In this document: positions 12,226 to 23,455 of the stretch, piece by piece
How positions within the stretch are numbered: the first letter of the stretch is position 1
Layout: every line of letters begins with the position of its first letter
Origin: Chionis minor
Lineage: Eukaryota > Chordata > Aves > Charadriiformes > Chionididae
Length of the DNA stretch: 64,000 nucleotides
NCBI GenBank assembly: GCA_013398295.1
Contig: VZSF01001139.1
Coordinates: 18,334 to 82,333, forward strand
Reading direction: 5' to 3'
Program-made: the position numbers and the translations under genes
The notes under the pieces: model-generated
Databases searched by the model: none
What the model was told of the DNA's origin: nothing
Seen by the model: the letters and a program-made list of their open reading frames with translations, nothing else

Positions 12226-14450
12226 GAGGTGGCACTTCCCCAGGCAAATATGATCTGGCAGGATGACTCTCAGGGTTTCCTTAGTGTGGAGGAGGGTTTC
12301 CAGAACTCCAGAGCAGGGATTCCCTTCCACATTGTCAGAGGGACAGAGCACAACAGCTCCTTTCTCCCAGGGATGGCTGCAGCGGTGTGCAGTTGGGTGT
12401 AGACCCAGGGTGCCCACAGCTTTTCTTCAGAGTAGGGTCTTTGCACCCCAGGGGGCTGCATGCTGGGATAGGAACGCTGCTGCCTGCAAGGGTCAGTGTT
12501 CAGCCTGCCCAGGGAGCTCCCCACGAGGCTGTGGGGAGAATCTGTGGGAGGAAGGCAGGGTCCTTCTGCTTTCAGGAGGGTGCTCTATGGAATCATGGCT
12601 GCTTTTGGCTCCAGATCACCCCCAGGACAGTTCTGAGGGGACTTTTCAAGCACATCAAGGCAATGGTAACTGGAAAGAGAAGCAGCTCTCCTGACTCCCT
12701 GCCTGGTTGTCTGAGTTTTTAGCTGGAGGTTGAAATTCTTTTTTTCCACTCTAGAGCAGGCTTTGAGACTCCTAATTTCTTACTCTGAGAGATGAGTAAA
12801 TGTAGGAGAAGCACCTCAAAGCACCCAGCTGCCCCCAGTCACAACCTCCCTTTTACAGACATGTCAGGATTTCTGCAACCTGCTCCTTAGCTGCTGGTGC
12901 CCCTGGGCAGTGTCTTACCACTGGGAGGTTTTTGCAGGGCAGAGCTGAGTGCAGAGCAAGGTATGAGAAAAGACAGAGAAACAGCTCCAGGTACAAACAG
13001 CTTCAGGTGGAGGAGATATGTCAGGGAAGGAGAAGAAAGTCCTATGGTGGGTTGATTTGGACAACTCTGTCAGTTCCTCCCCTGAAGAAGGCTGTCTTCT
13101 CTCATCCACAACAGTTTCTACCATGAAGATGGGGGTGGCATGAGATGCCTCTGCTGCAGCCAGAGCTTTAGCAGAGGAGAGGTGCCTCTCCTTACACTGC
13201 CTTATTCTGCCTGCATTGGCAGAGTGCTTAGAGCGACTGCCCAGCAGTACTGATGTCTAGAGAAGTGTGCACAGCTGGGTAAGGTAATGTCTCTCTAGAG
13301 TGTTTGCCTCTTTGCCTTCCTTGGCACAAGCATCATGGTATTTCTCCGTGTTTCTCCACCTGCCCGTGGTGCTGCTGTTAATGTTTTCAAGGCACTATGA
13401 GGACAGGGGTTTCAGCTGCCGTTCAGACACTGACCCTAACCATCCTGCCACAGATGTGTCTGCATGGGAATGAGGTGTCCCAGCCCCTTCTGATTTCTGG
13501 GACCCCAGGCAAATCTGTATATGGGGTTGGATAATGTGCCAAATGTCCCCTCAGAACATCCCACCTTTTACTGCCTCCCAAAACCTTTTTTTTTTTTTTT
13601 TCTTTGGTATCTCAGATCCCAACAAGTGAAGCAGTGAAGATACTGAGGCTGTGGAAATGCTGCTGAGCATTTTCCAGCATGGGTACTTAGTCAGATGATA
13701 CGAGCCCTGTATATCCTTGGCTAGAGAGGGAGTGTTGAGACCTCAGTCAGGTGTGGACACAACACCCCAGAGTGCTTTGTCTGTCACCTGAAGAACGAGC
13801 CATAACTTCTGTGTCACTCCCTTTCATTTAGGCTGAAAATGATAGAGAGGTGTTTGGAGAGCCACCCTTTGGGTTTGGAAAGCCCTGCTCTCTCCAGTTC
13901 ATTTTTCAGAGTAACTTCTGACTGTGAACATCCTCCAGCTGAGAGAGGCAGAATGGGGCAGTTGGGAGCAAGACTGGCAGACAGACCAGCTCTCCTGACT
14001 CTGCACTAAGGCACAGAGAACCCTTTTGCCTCTCATAGCTCATTAGTGTTTATGCTGAGAGCAAGTCAGAAGCTGAGGATTTCACCCCTTCAGTGTGACA
14101 CGGGCATCTAAAAATGAAGGAAGGGTATCACTAAATCTCTGTGCCATCATCTGGAGCACGGAGCTGGAAGATGCTGAACAGCCTTCATCCATAATGGGTG
14201 CACCGCTCCTGATGGACGATGTGGGCATAGTGATAGTCCACACCTGCTGACCTGCTGCTCTCTTGTGATCGAGCCTGCAAATGCAGGATGGTAAATTGAT
14301 GGGTGGGCAGCGTATGTCTCAATGGTGGCTGAATCAGACCTGGACACCTGTGCTTAGAAGGGTAAAACCAGAAAAGAGAAGTCCTTCCCAAGGCACTTTT
14401 CCAGAGGCAGGTGGCCCAAATGGTACTTTAGGCTCTCCCTGCAGGATATG
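12226..14450. other. unassigned sequence upstream of the olfactory receptor
   Basis: No gene recognised. A T-run occurs at 13588-13603. The ORF at 12263-12694 on + has no recognisable domain and overlaps other ORFs in different frames. Some of this may hold non-coding 5' exons or control elements of the olfactory receptor, but nothing in the sequence shows it. Confidence 0.35.
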
Positions 14451-14451
14451 A

Positions 14452-14548
14452 ATCATAGAATCACCTAGGTTAGAAGGGACCTTTAAGATCATTGAGTTCA
14501 ACCATTAAGCTAACACTGCCAAAACCACCACTAAACCATATCCTTAAA
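14452..14548 (-). mobile_element. CR1 LINE, short 3' fragment
   Basis: GAATCATAGAATCACCTAGG followed by TTAGAAGGGACCTTTAAGAT is the reverse complement of the CR1 3' end. Only about 100 bases remain, ending just upstream of the olfactory receptor gene. Confidence 0.9.
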
Positions 14549-14891
14549 GAAGACTACTCCCATCCAGAGTCATTCCTGTCATCAGCGCAGGGTGTCCATC
14601 TTCAGTGAACTCCTCAATATATGGGCCTTTTTGCCACTTTAGTGTACAAAATGCTGTAGATCAGGTCTTATTCCTGGGGGCTCCATCAGTTGAGGCCCCT
14701 GCTCCTCATGCAACACTCAGCCAGAACAAATCAGAACTTAAGAGAGGAAGAAACATCAGGGAGTCTTGAGAAGAAGAGAGGTGATACATGAATTTTCGCT
14801 AAGAAACAGAAGAAATTTTCTCCGACAAAACTGTCCTAAATTATCAATGTCTTTTCCTCCTTGTACAGCACCTGAGTTCTGGAGGGACCAA

Positions 14892-15827
14892 ATGTCCAAC
14901 GGCAGCTCCATAACCCAGTTCTTCCTCCTGGCATTTGCAGACACATGGGAGCTGCAGGTCCTGCACTTCTGGCTTTTCCTGGGCATCTACCTGGCTGCCC
15001 TCCTGGGCAATGGCCTCATCATCACAGCCATAGCCTGTGATGACCACCTCCATACTCCCATGTACTTCTTCCTCCTCAACCTCTCCCTCCTCGACTTGGG
15101 CTCTATCTCTACCATTGTCCCCAAATCCATGGCCAATTCCCTCTGGGAAACAAGGGCCATCTCTTACTCAGGATGTGCTGCCCAGGTCTTCTGCTTTCTC
15201 TCCCTGATTGTAGGCGAGTATTGTCTTCTCACTGTCATGGCCTATGATCGCTATGTTGCCATCTGCAAACCCCTCCACTACGGGACACTCCTGAGCAGCA
15301 GCGCTTGTGCCAAAATGGCAGCAGCTGCCTGGGGTAGTGGTTTTCTCAATGCTGTGCTTCACACTGCCAATACATTTTCAATACCACTCTGTCAAGGTAA
15401 TGCGGTGGATCAGTTCTTTTGTGAAATCCCCCAGATTCTCAAGCTCTCCTGCTCAGGCTCTTACCTCAGGGAAGTTGGGCTTCTTGTAGTAAGTCTTTCT
15501 GTAGCTTTAGGGTGTTTTGTTTTCATTGTGCTGTCCTACTTGCAGATCTTTAGGGCTGTGCTGAGGATCCCCTCTGAGCAGGGTCGGCACAAAGCCTTTT
15601 CCACATGCCTCCCTCACCTGGCTGTCGTCTCCCTGTTTGCTAGCACTGCCATGGTTGCCTACCTGAAGCCCCCTTCCATCTCCTCCCCATCCCTGGATCT
15701 GGTGGTGACAGTCCTGTACTCAGTGGTGCCTCCAGCAGTGAACCCCCTCATCTACAGCATAAGGACCCAGGAGCTCAAAGATGCAATGAAGAAGCTGATT
15801 CAATCACTTGTCTTTCAGCAGCAATAA
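14892..15827 (+). CDS. olfactory receptor, OR14-like (avian gamma-c type), intact
   Basis: This is a seven-transmembrane odorant receptor of the rhodopsin family, expected in the ciliary membrane of olfactory neurons and coupled to Golf. The 311-residue product starts MSNGSS with an N-glycosylation sequon. It then shows LLGNG in TM1, HTPMYFFLLNLSLLDL in TM2, MAYDRYVAICKPLHY after TM3, RHKAFSTCLPHL before TM6 and PPAVNPLIYSIR in TM7. Length and all class motifs are normal, and the coding region is one uninterrupted exon, as usual for the family. The frame is open from 14766, but ATG 14892 is preferred: a pyrimidine-rich splice acceptor ends at 14868, 23 bases upstream, the usual arrangement for a 5' UTR exon junction. 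An AATAAA lies at 16037. The odorant is unknown. The OR14 assignment is from family motifs and remembered avian sequences, so the subfamily is less certain than the class. Confidence 0.95.
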   Translation: MSNGSSITQFFLLAFADTWELQVLHFWLFLGIYLAALLGNGLIITAIACDDHLHTPMYFFLLNLSLLDLGSISTIVPKSMANSLWETRAISYSGCAAQVFCFLSLIVGEYCLLTVMAYDRYVAICKPLHYGTLLSSSACAKMAAAAWGSGFLNAVLHTANTFSIPLCQGNAVDQFFCEIPQILKLSCSGSYLREVGLLVVSLSVALGCFVFIVLSYLQIFRAVLRIPSEQGRHKAFSTCLPHLAVVSLFASTAMVAYLKPPSISSPSLDLVVTVLYSVVPPAVNPLIYSIRTQELKDAMKKLIQSLVFQQQ

Positions 15828-16036
15828 GCTGACCATGTCTCCTCTGAAGTGATTTCCAGTTTATCTTGGGAACCACCTGTGCTTTTTGTATTTTGTCTGT
15901 AATAATCGTGTATTTCTAGGAATGTCTGCTTTCACTGCACTTCTCCAGAGGAATGCACCAAGTTGGCCTGACACAGAGGCCCTTGTACACGTGTCTAGTA
16001 CGGTTGTACAACTGGCCTACCATGCCACATTTCTGT

Positions 16037-16042
16037 AATAAA
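16037..16042 (+). promoter_or_regulatory. candidate polyadenylation signal of the olfactory receptor
   Basis: AATAAA lies 210 bases after the stop codon on the coding strand. It is the first such hexamer downstream. Use is inferred from position only. Confidence 0.5.
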
Positions 16043-16099
16043 AAGAAATTTCCTCAGTGATGGTGTCTGAAGGTTGGGCTCTTTTTTCAAAGCTGAATG

Positions 16100-17830
16100 A
16101 AAAAAAGGCTGAAGAAATTTCCCCCTACGAGGCTACGCTGCTGCATTTAGGCTCTCCGTGTGCTTAGGAGAGACGGCCGGGGGTGATGTGGTGGGGAAGA
16201 AGGCCTGGACTGAGCCTTCACTTTTGGGTGCCTGGTGCTCCTGTAGAAGGTAAATGGACCACCTGTGTCCCTGTGGCTTTCAGGCACCACATCCTGCTCT
16301 CGCTGGTGAGCAGCACGACCAGCTTGGGGGCCTGCAGTGAATACAGGGAGGGGGCAAGAGGGCCCAGCCAGACCAGCATAGACACACTCCCTTGTGGTAG
16401 GAACATGCCTGGGGAAGAGTGTAGGAACAGCTCTGTGATTTCACAAGAAAATAACTGACAAAGAGAATCCTATTTCTGCATGCACCAGCTCGGGGTAGGG
16501 TGCTCCATCAGTGGGGCAGTATGAGCAGCCTCAGGAGTCTTGTGCTGGTGAGATGGGCTGGCACAGAGGGGCTGGCAGCAGTGGGCAATAAGGATCTCTT
16601 GGAGCCAAGAGACCTTGGCCTCCATCTCCCCATATCATGTCCATTCCCCAGCTTGGGGATGATGTGGGGATTGCACACCCCAGGCCCTCCAGGAGTTGCT
16701 GTGCTCTTCAGAGTGGCTGTGGCTTTGGTGAGAATGACCAGAGCTCTGCATCACTCTGTAGTGGGCATTGCCATGGGGCCAGCCCAGACTGCACTGTGGC
16801 AGTCTGTGCCCTTGGACACATGGATAGGCTGGGAAATTGGCCTTTCACGCTGGTGATTTCCATCTATGTTCACTCACCCCAGGTTTTTAGGGGAGTCTTG
16901 CTGTGAGGCCATCTCCATCCTTTTGCTGGGTTCAGTGCCTGTATCAAGAGAATGACCAGACCTGCCCAGCCTCTCTCTTGGCCCAGACCACAGCAGGTCA
17001 TGGAGCAGGACTGTCTTCAGAGACTCACGTAGGACACAGACAGAGCAGGGCAGGGCATAATCACTGGGGAAAGTTGCAAAAGTAGGAGGGTTATGGGGGA
17101 TAGGGAACTGAGGACTGTTGTTGTTATCATAATGGGGAGACCTTTTCACACTCCTGAATACAGCCTGTCCCATGATAAGCTTGCGCAATGCGGCCATGGG
17201 ATGATATGTGGGGCAGTGCAGCAGGGACAGGGTATGGACAGGGGCCATGAAGCAGCTGCCAGGAGGTTACAATGACAGATATATACACGGAATTTATATC
17301 CATTGCCTTTGCCGTACAGGCATGATTTTGGGTAAGGCAAACCTCACATGGAGTTGGTGTCTGCAAGGAAAGTCAAGAGCAAAAAGAAAAGCTTCAATTG
17401 CTCGTTAGAGACCAAGGCTGAACAGGGAAAGTGTAGGACTGATGCTGAATGGGGAGGGTGATTTAGTAACAGCAGACACAGATGGCGCTGAAGGACTCAA
17501 TGCATGCTTTGCCTGAGGTTTTACTGAAAAAGTCTCCAGGCCTCTGTGCTCAGTGAAAAGGTTCAAGAAGGAGGACACTATGTATTGGCAGGAACCTCAT
17601 GAAATCCAACAAATACGATTGCTAGTTTCTGCCCACACAGGGGACTAAGCCTGGAAGTTTTACAGGCTGGCAGCATCTTGTAGAAGGGTCTTGATGGGCA
17701 GCAAGCTGGACAGGAGGCAGTCATGTGCCCTGGCAGCAATGGGAGGCCAGCAGCATCGTGGCCTGTATGACCAGGAGAACAGCCAGGATATTGTGGGAGA
17801 GGATTATCCAGTTACTGCATCCAGATTTCA
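16100..17830. other. unassigned sequence
   Basis: No gene or repeat family recognised. Overlapping short ORFs on both strands lack conserved motifs. Confidence 0.35.
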
Positions 17831-17869
17831 GAGCCTTAATGCGGGAAAGATGTTGACAAACTGGAGTGG

Positions 17870-18250
17870 GTTTAGTGAAGGGTCCAAGATGGTAGAGGGC
17901 TGGAGCACTTGGTTTCTCCTCAGAGTTAGAGGGAGCTGAGTTTTTGCATTCTGGAGAAGGGAAGGCTGAGGGGGACCTCATTGCAGCCTGCCAGTACCTT
18001 TGAGGAGTTTGTGAAGAGCTAGGTCCTTCTCCATGGTGCATGATGGGAGGATAAAAGACAACAGGTGGAAGGTGAAAAAGGAGTTCATTCTAGACACAAG
18101 GAAAATTTTTTCCCCATGAGCTTCGCCAAGCATTGGTACAGGTCACCAAGAGATGTTGTGCAGTCTCTGTCTCTGGAGGTTTTCAAAAGCTGGCTGGATC
18201 AATTCTTGAACAACCTGGTCTGACCCTGTTCCTGCTAGGTTGGATTGGAA
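17870..18250 (+). mobile_element. CR1-like LINE fragment, diverged
   Basis: The + strand text CTGAGGGGGACCTCATTGCA, GATAAAAGACAACAGGTGG, TTCATTCTAGACACAAGG and GTCTCTGGAGGTTTTCAAAA follows the order of the CR1 3' coding and UTR region in sense orientation. The usual terminal octamers are not clear, so the 3' end is mutated or belongs to an older subfamily. Confidence 0.8.
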
Positions 18251-20565
18251 GACGAGCATCTAAATCAAAGCTTTTAAAATTATTTTTTGTTATGTTTTCT
18301 GCTGTTTTACTGTACTGACCTTTGTGGGTATTGTGTGTCCTTTTTCTTTCTTTTAAAAAGAAAAACGTTCAGAACTGGGTTTGGATGTGGGACACAAATG
18401 CCTTCAGTTACAGGAACTCAGGCACCCCGTGCCAGCATCGATGCCCTGGGACCCTCTGCCCAGGCTCCACCTGCAGTTCCTGAGGAGCTCTGCTCTCCCA
18501 TAGGTCCTCTGTGATAGTTCCCAGTCCCAGGAAAACACGTAAGGTACACTGCGGCCCTGAAAATTGGCACTGGATGGTTTTGGTCAGACAACTGAGGTTT
18601 GCCTGGAAAGGTGAACAACTTTTTTCAACAACTAAAAAAATTCGGCTGTATTTTCATGAGCTGAAACAATTGAGTACTTTTAATAAAATGGCAATGTTTT
18701 TCCACCATGCCAGAACGGGAATTTCCAGGAAGTGTATTAACCATAAGAGAAGAAACATTGATCTCCCTTTGTACTTGCACTACTAGTACTCTGCTGTTAT
18801 GCTGCATATTTAATCTACCTCATCTTTCAGGTGTTCCCACCTGCCCTGACTAAAGGACTATGTTTCAGAGGGCATCTTTTCAGCAGACTATCTGGACATG
18901 TGCCCTCCAGATTTCCTCTTTTTTTTTTATTTTTTTAATTTAGACACCTCCCGATTAGTTACTGCTTTGAGCTTCAGGGAGTTAGAAGCTTGCCCTATCT
19001 CTCAGAAGCTGAATTTACTCTTTACTCTACTCTGTTATGTTTATATCTAGCCTTTACTACGTCTCTGCCTAAAAAAGTTCTAGGATGGCTAGGCCTTGTG
19101 GTTATGTGCGGCTTGGACTTAGGATACAGTTAAGGAGTGTTTTACTCTTCATTAAATTGCACTGTGGGTAACATTTGTTGACAATGTAGAGAAATCTTTC
19201 TGTTCCAGTGTGCAAGCAGTTCTCTGAGAAAAGCAGGTGGGAGTTGGTGCAAAGAAGCTGCAGATTTCATTGGAGAAGTCTGATGTAAGGAAAAGTGATG
19301 CAAGTCCTAAGAGGCAGATGACAGAAATAGCAGGATTGGGAAGGTGAAAAAGAAGTTTGTTGATGTAGTGTCTGACCTCAAGGAGACTTCTCCTGCCCAC
19401 CCAGACCTCCTTAGGAGACCCTCTGGATCAATATCATTTGGAGCATGCTGCTATCACTTCTTCTGTAAAGTTAAAATTATAAAAATATCTTTAAAAAGCA
19501 AAAATCCTCTATTACTAAATGGTAATTGAAATCTTCATCATTCACTACTCTCCTGAAACCTCTCCAATTAGCTGTACAAGTCTTGAAGACTTGAAAAAAT
19601 TTACAGAATTGTAATGAGCCCCATGGTGTATTTGGTCCTAAATCCATTAATCTCAGATACTGAGAGGAGATTGAACAAACTAATCAAGAAGGCAAATTCA
19701 GAAGGAAATGCTAAAGTTTCTTGGAGTATTAATTGGCCCCATAGAAGGCCATTACTGACAAAGCCTCCCCATGGACTCATTAGTGCAGAAAATTTGAGGT
19801 AGTGGTGAAAGGCAGGCAGAGATACTGTGCAGGTGGCTCTGATGCTGAGTAAAGCCTTGATGTATTTTTCAAGCCAAATGCCAAGCCCTGACCACCACCC
19901 CACTCAGGGAAGGAAGATCCTGTCCCTCATGTGTGGCTCAGGGCTCTTCCTGAGGCAGTAAGGTATGAGCTTTGTGATGCCAAGTGAAGGTAAAAGGTAT
20001 GACACCTCCCAGCCTCCCTGGCAGATTCAAGGAGGACATGAGGCTCCAGTGCCATGAAGACAATATGTTTCATCACGAGCCTTGGTGGCAGTGACATTAA
20101 CCATAGCCAGTGGCACAAAGACCTTGGTTCCGTTGAAGCTTTCCAGCCTTGTGAGCACCCTTAGCCATCTCCACTGTAGGCCTTCCTATATCTGTGCCTG
20201 CTTCCCTGCACTTCCCACCCACTTCCCCATCTTGTTCTCACCCCATTATGTTATTATCTTCACTGATTTTTCTCCATCCTCACTGGCTGTCCCTTGAAAT
20301 ACAAAGCTATAGGCTCATCACAGATTCCCTCTCAGTCACCTGTAGCAGCCAAGCATTACCTTTTGAATGACATTTCTTCCTCCTGTCCTTCAGACTGAGG
20401 TTCTTCAGTCTGGACCTCCAAAGCTGAAGTTTCTGATGGTTTTCCTTCCTCATATTCTGTCCTGCTGGCAGAAAAACATGCAGTCATCTCTGTAAGAAAC
20501 TTTCAAGCTTCCTCAACCTACTACTACACTACCCTGAGCCTCTGCTTCAACAGGCCAAAGACGAC
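18251..20565. other. unassigned sequence
   Basis: No gene recognised. Near 18918-18938 there is a T-rich low-complexity run. Confidence 0.35.
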
Positions 20566-20800
20566 CAGGTCTCTCAGTCTTTCCATAAATGTCCCCAGAC
20601 CCATCTTAGCAGATATCCTCTGGGCCCTCTCCAGTTCCTCCCTACTCCTTGTGACTGGGGAGCCCCCACACCAGGACACACTGTTCCAGGTGTGGCCACA
20701 CCGGGAATGATAACTCCACTAGTCTGGGTGGTCATGCTCCTCCCAGTGCAGCCCAATATGCCATATTCACATTTAGCACAGGGTTTTATTCTTTTTGGGC
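20565..20800 (-). mobile_element. CR1-like LINE fragment
   Basis: AGGTCTCTCAGTCTTTCCAT, CAGATATCCTCTGGGCCCTC and CAGGACACACTGTTCCAGGT are diverged forms of the CR1 ORF2 end seen in reverse complement elsewhere in the window. It lies immediately 3' of the olfactory receptor pseudogene in that gene's orientation and may mark the break that removed its end. Confidence 0.7.
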
Positions 20801-20862
20801 CTGAAAAACTCCAAATACCAACTCTGGGAAACCAGATGTCCATGAAATCATCTTCCGAATGG

Positions 20863-21432
20863 CACTGTGTACAGAATTGCCACCACCAGATCCAGGGATG
20901 GGGAGGAGATGGAAGGGGGCTTCAGGTAGGCAACCATGGCAGTGCTAGCAAACAGGGAGACGACAACCAGGTGAGGGAGGCATGTGGAAAAGGCTTTGTG
21001 CCGACCCTGCTCAGAGGGGATCCTCAGCACAGCCCTAAAGATCTGCAAGTAGGACAGCACAATGAAAACAAAACACCCTAAAGCTACAGAAAGACTTACT
21101 ACAAGAAGCCCAACTTCCCTGAGGTAAGAGCCTGAGCAGGAGAGCTTGAGAATCTGGGGGATTTCACAAAAGAACTGATCCACCGCATTACCTTGACAGA
21201 GTGGTATTGAAAATGTATTGGCAGTGTGAAGCACAGCATTGAGAAAACCACTACCCCAGGTAGCTGCTGCCATTTTGGCACAAGCGCTGCTGCTCAGGAG
21301 GGACCCTCAGGATGGTCCCATAGCACAGAAATTTGCAGACGGCAATGTAGAAGTCGCAGGCCATGACAGTGAGAAGTGAAAACTCTGCTGGTATCAAAAG
21401 GGAAAACAAAAAGACCTGGGCAGCACATTCTG
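20863..21432 (-). pseudogene. olfactory receptor OR14-like pseudogene, mosaic and truncated
   Basis: This is an inverted partial copy of the OR14-like receptor class. The stretch 20882-21296 is nearly identical to 15290-15708 of the intact gene: I count about two substitutions, one Ala to Thr and one Ala to Val in the protein. Upstream, 21297-21432 is still olfactory receptor sequence (the end of TM3 and the loop after it, with the MAYDRY region changed to MACDFY) but clearly diverged, and it carries a small insertion near 21297-21315 that breaks the frame. Downstream of 20882 similarity falls off, and TM7 with its NPLIY motif is missing. The N-terminal third is also absent. It cannot encode a working receptor. 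The sharp change in identity suggests gene conversion from the intact gene. Confidence 0.9.
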
Positions 21433-21439
21433 AGTAAGA

Positions 21440-21860
21440 GGAGGTTGTTCAAGTCTTGGACCCAACAGCCCTGAGGGCAGAGGCTTTACTGGGTGGGAGA
21501 GGACGCAAGGGGACTTTCTCAGAGGAAGCTATGTGCATTGAAGGGAATCATACGGAGTTTTCTGTATTCTCCCTCCCACAACATTTCTGGTTCTAGTTTC
21601 CTCTCAGTTTAGTTTCCTCAGCAGTTTCCTGCTGCCTGCAGATTTTCCTCTTGGGAAGTGTTTCCCTGTTCCATGTCTTTTTCCTGTCAGAACTCACAAA
21701 CTCCACCCCAAACTTTGTGCACTCACCTTGGCCCTACAGAGCAGTCCCAGCTCTCTTAGCTTTTCCTGACAGGAGAGACACTCCAGTCCCTTCATCACCA
21801 TCCAAGGAACCCAAAGAAGCACAAGCCCATGGACCTGAGGGAATTGGTGGATGAAGTTGC
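21440..21860 (+). repeat. dispersed duplicate of 52855-53190
   Basis: GACCCAACAGCCCTGAGGGC, GGACTTTCTCAGAGGAAG, GATTTTCCTCTTGGGAAGTG and TTTGTGCACTCACCTTGGCC recur in the same order and orientation at 52875-53130 with moderate divergence. The function is unknown. It adjoins the olfactory receptor pseudogene here, so it may be flank sequence of a receptor duplication unit. Confidence 0.7.
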
Positions 21861-21889
21861 TGAGCTACTTCATCATATTTGAGAAGCCA

Positions 21890-22445
21890 CGGCAGTCCTG
21901 TGAAGATCCTGCCATTTTTAAAAGGGGAAAAAGGAAGACCCAGGCAACTACAGGCCAGTCAGTCTCACCTCTGTGCCCAGCAAGATCATGGAGCAGATCC
22001 TCCTGGAAACCATGCTCAGGCACTTGGAAAATAAGGAGGTGATTTGTGACAGCCAACATGGTTTTGCTAAAGGCAAATCATGCCTAACAAATTTGGTGGC
22101 CTTCTACGATGGCATTACAGTGTTGGTGGATAAGGGAAGACGAACTGATGTCATCTACCTGGACTTGTGCAAAGCACTTGGCACTGTCCCGCACAACATC
22201 CTTGTCTCTAGATTGGAGAGACATGGATTTGACAGATGGACCACTTGGTGGATAAGGAATTGACTGGATGGCTGCACTCAAAGTGTTGCAGCATCCAAGT
22301 TGCAGTGATAAGTTGCATTGCTCAGGGGCCACTGGGACCAGTACTGCTGACATCATTATCGACAATGTGGACAGTGGTATTGAGTGCCCCCTCAGCAAGT
22401 TTGCCAACAACACCAAGCTGTGTGGAGCAGTCAATACAACTAGAC
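21890..22445 (+). mobile_element. CR1 LINE fragment, RT region, sense
   Basis: Translation on + gives a CR1 reverse-transcriptase stretch with [19 protein letters not shown] and [18 protein letters not shown]. In an active element the equivalent of DLCKALGTV reads D(F/L)xKAFDxV; here the second catalytic-region Asp is lost and the frame stops at 22261, so it is inactive. It runs head-on into the next, oppositely oriented CR1. Confidence 0.9.
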
Positions 22446-22454
22446 AATCTTTGA

Positions 22455-23455
22455 GGTCCATTCCAGCTCTAAGCACTCTATCAATCTATGATCATCTTTG
22501 TGGCCCTTCAGTGGGGTATATTCAATATGTCCAGGTCTCTCTTGTACTGAGGAGCCCAGCACTGTACAGAGTTCTCCAGTTGTGGTCTCACCAGTGGTGA
22601 GCAGAGGGGAAGGATCCCCTGCCTCAACCTGCTGGCAGCATTCTTTGCAGCAAGGGCACATTGCTGGCTCATGATCAACCTGATGTCCACCAGGACACCC
22701 AGGTCCTTTTCTGCAAAGCTGCTTTCCAGCAGTCCCCATCACGTACTGGTGCCTGGGGCTGTCCCTCCTCAGGTGCAGGACTTTGCACTTCTCCTTGTTT
22801 AACTTCAGGAGCTTCCTGTTGGCCTATATCTACAGCCTCTTGATATCACTCTTGGCCTATCAGCCATTTCTCCCACTTTGGTGGTGTTAGCAAACTTGCT
22901 GAGAGTACACGCTCACTATCCAGATCATTACTCTTCATTATAAAATTATGTTAAATAGGACTGGACCCATTGCTGACTCCTGGAGAACACCACTAGTCCC
23001 TTGATTCCAAATAGACTTTGCACAGCTGATTATCACCCTCTAGGCCCAGGCATTCTGCCAGTTTCCAATCTATTTCCCTGTCTTCCTTTCTAGCCCATAT
23101 TTCACCAGCTTTTCTATGGCAATCTTACAGGAAACAGCGTCAAAAGGTTTGATGAAGTCAAGGCAGGTGATATCCACAGCTTTTCCCTCATCTACCAGGT
23201 CTGTCATTTCATTGTAGAAGTTTATCAACTTGGTCAAGCATGACTTCTGCTTATTGAATTCATGCTGACTACTGCTGATTGTCCTTTCCATCATGTGCCT
23301 GGAAAAGCTTTCCAGGATTATCACCTCCATCACCTCCCAGGGATCAAAGCGAGGCTGACCAGTCTATAGTTCCCTGGGTCAACCTTCCTGCCCTTCTTCA
23401 AGGTAGTAGTAAAATTTGCTTTCTGGGTTTCTTGATACAGGTGTCCTTTGAGCCA
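22455..23455 (-). mobile_element. CR1 LINE fragment, antisense
   Basis: This 1-kb CR1 on minus includes an RT fragment (23070-23333) with KQKSCLTKLINFYNEM and a KPFDAVSC motif. The + strand shows the usual complement, for example GTACTGAGGAGCCCAGCACT. Broken frames indicate a dead copy. Together with the previous feature it forms a converging pair. Confidence 0.9.

Noticed and set aside
14766..14891. Upstream in-frame extension of the olfactory receptor ORF
   Set aside because: It is not conserved-looking, the true N-terminus MSNGSS is typical of the family, and a splice acceptor ends at 14868 within the extension.
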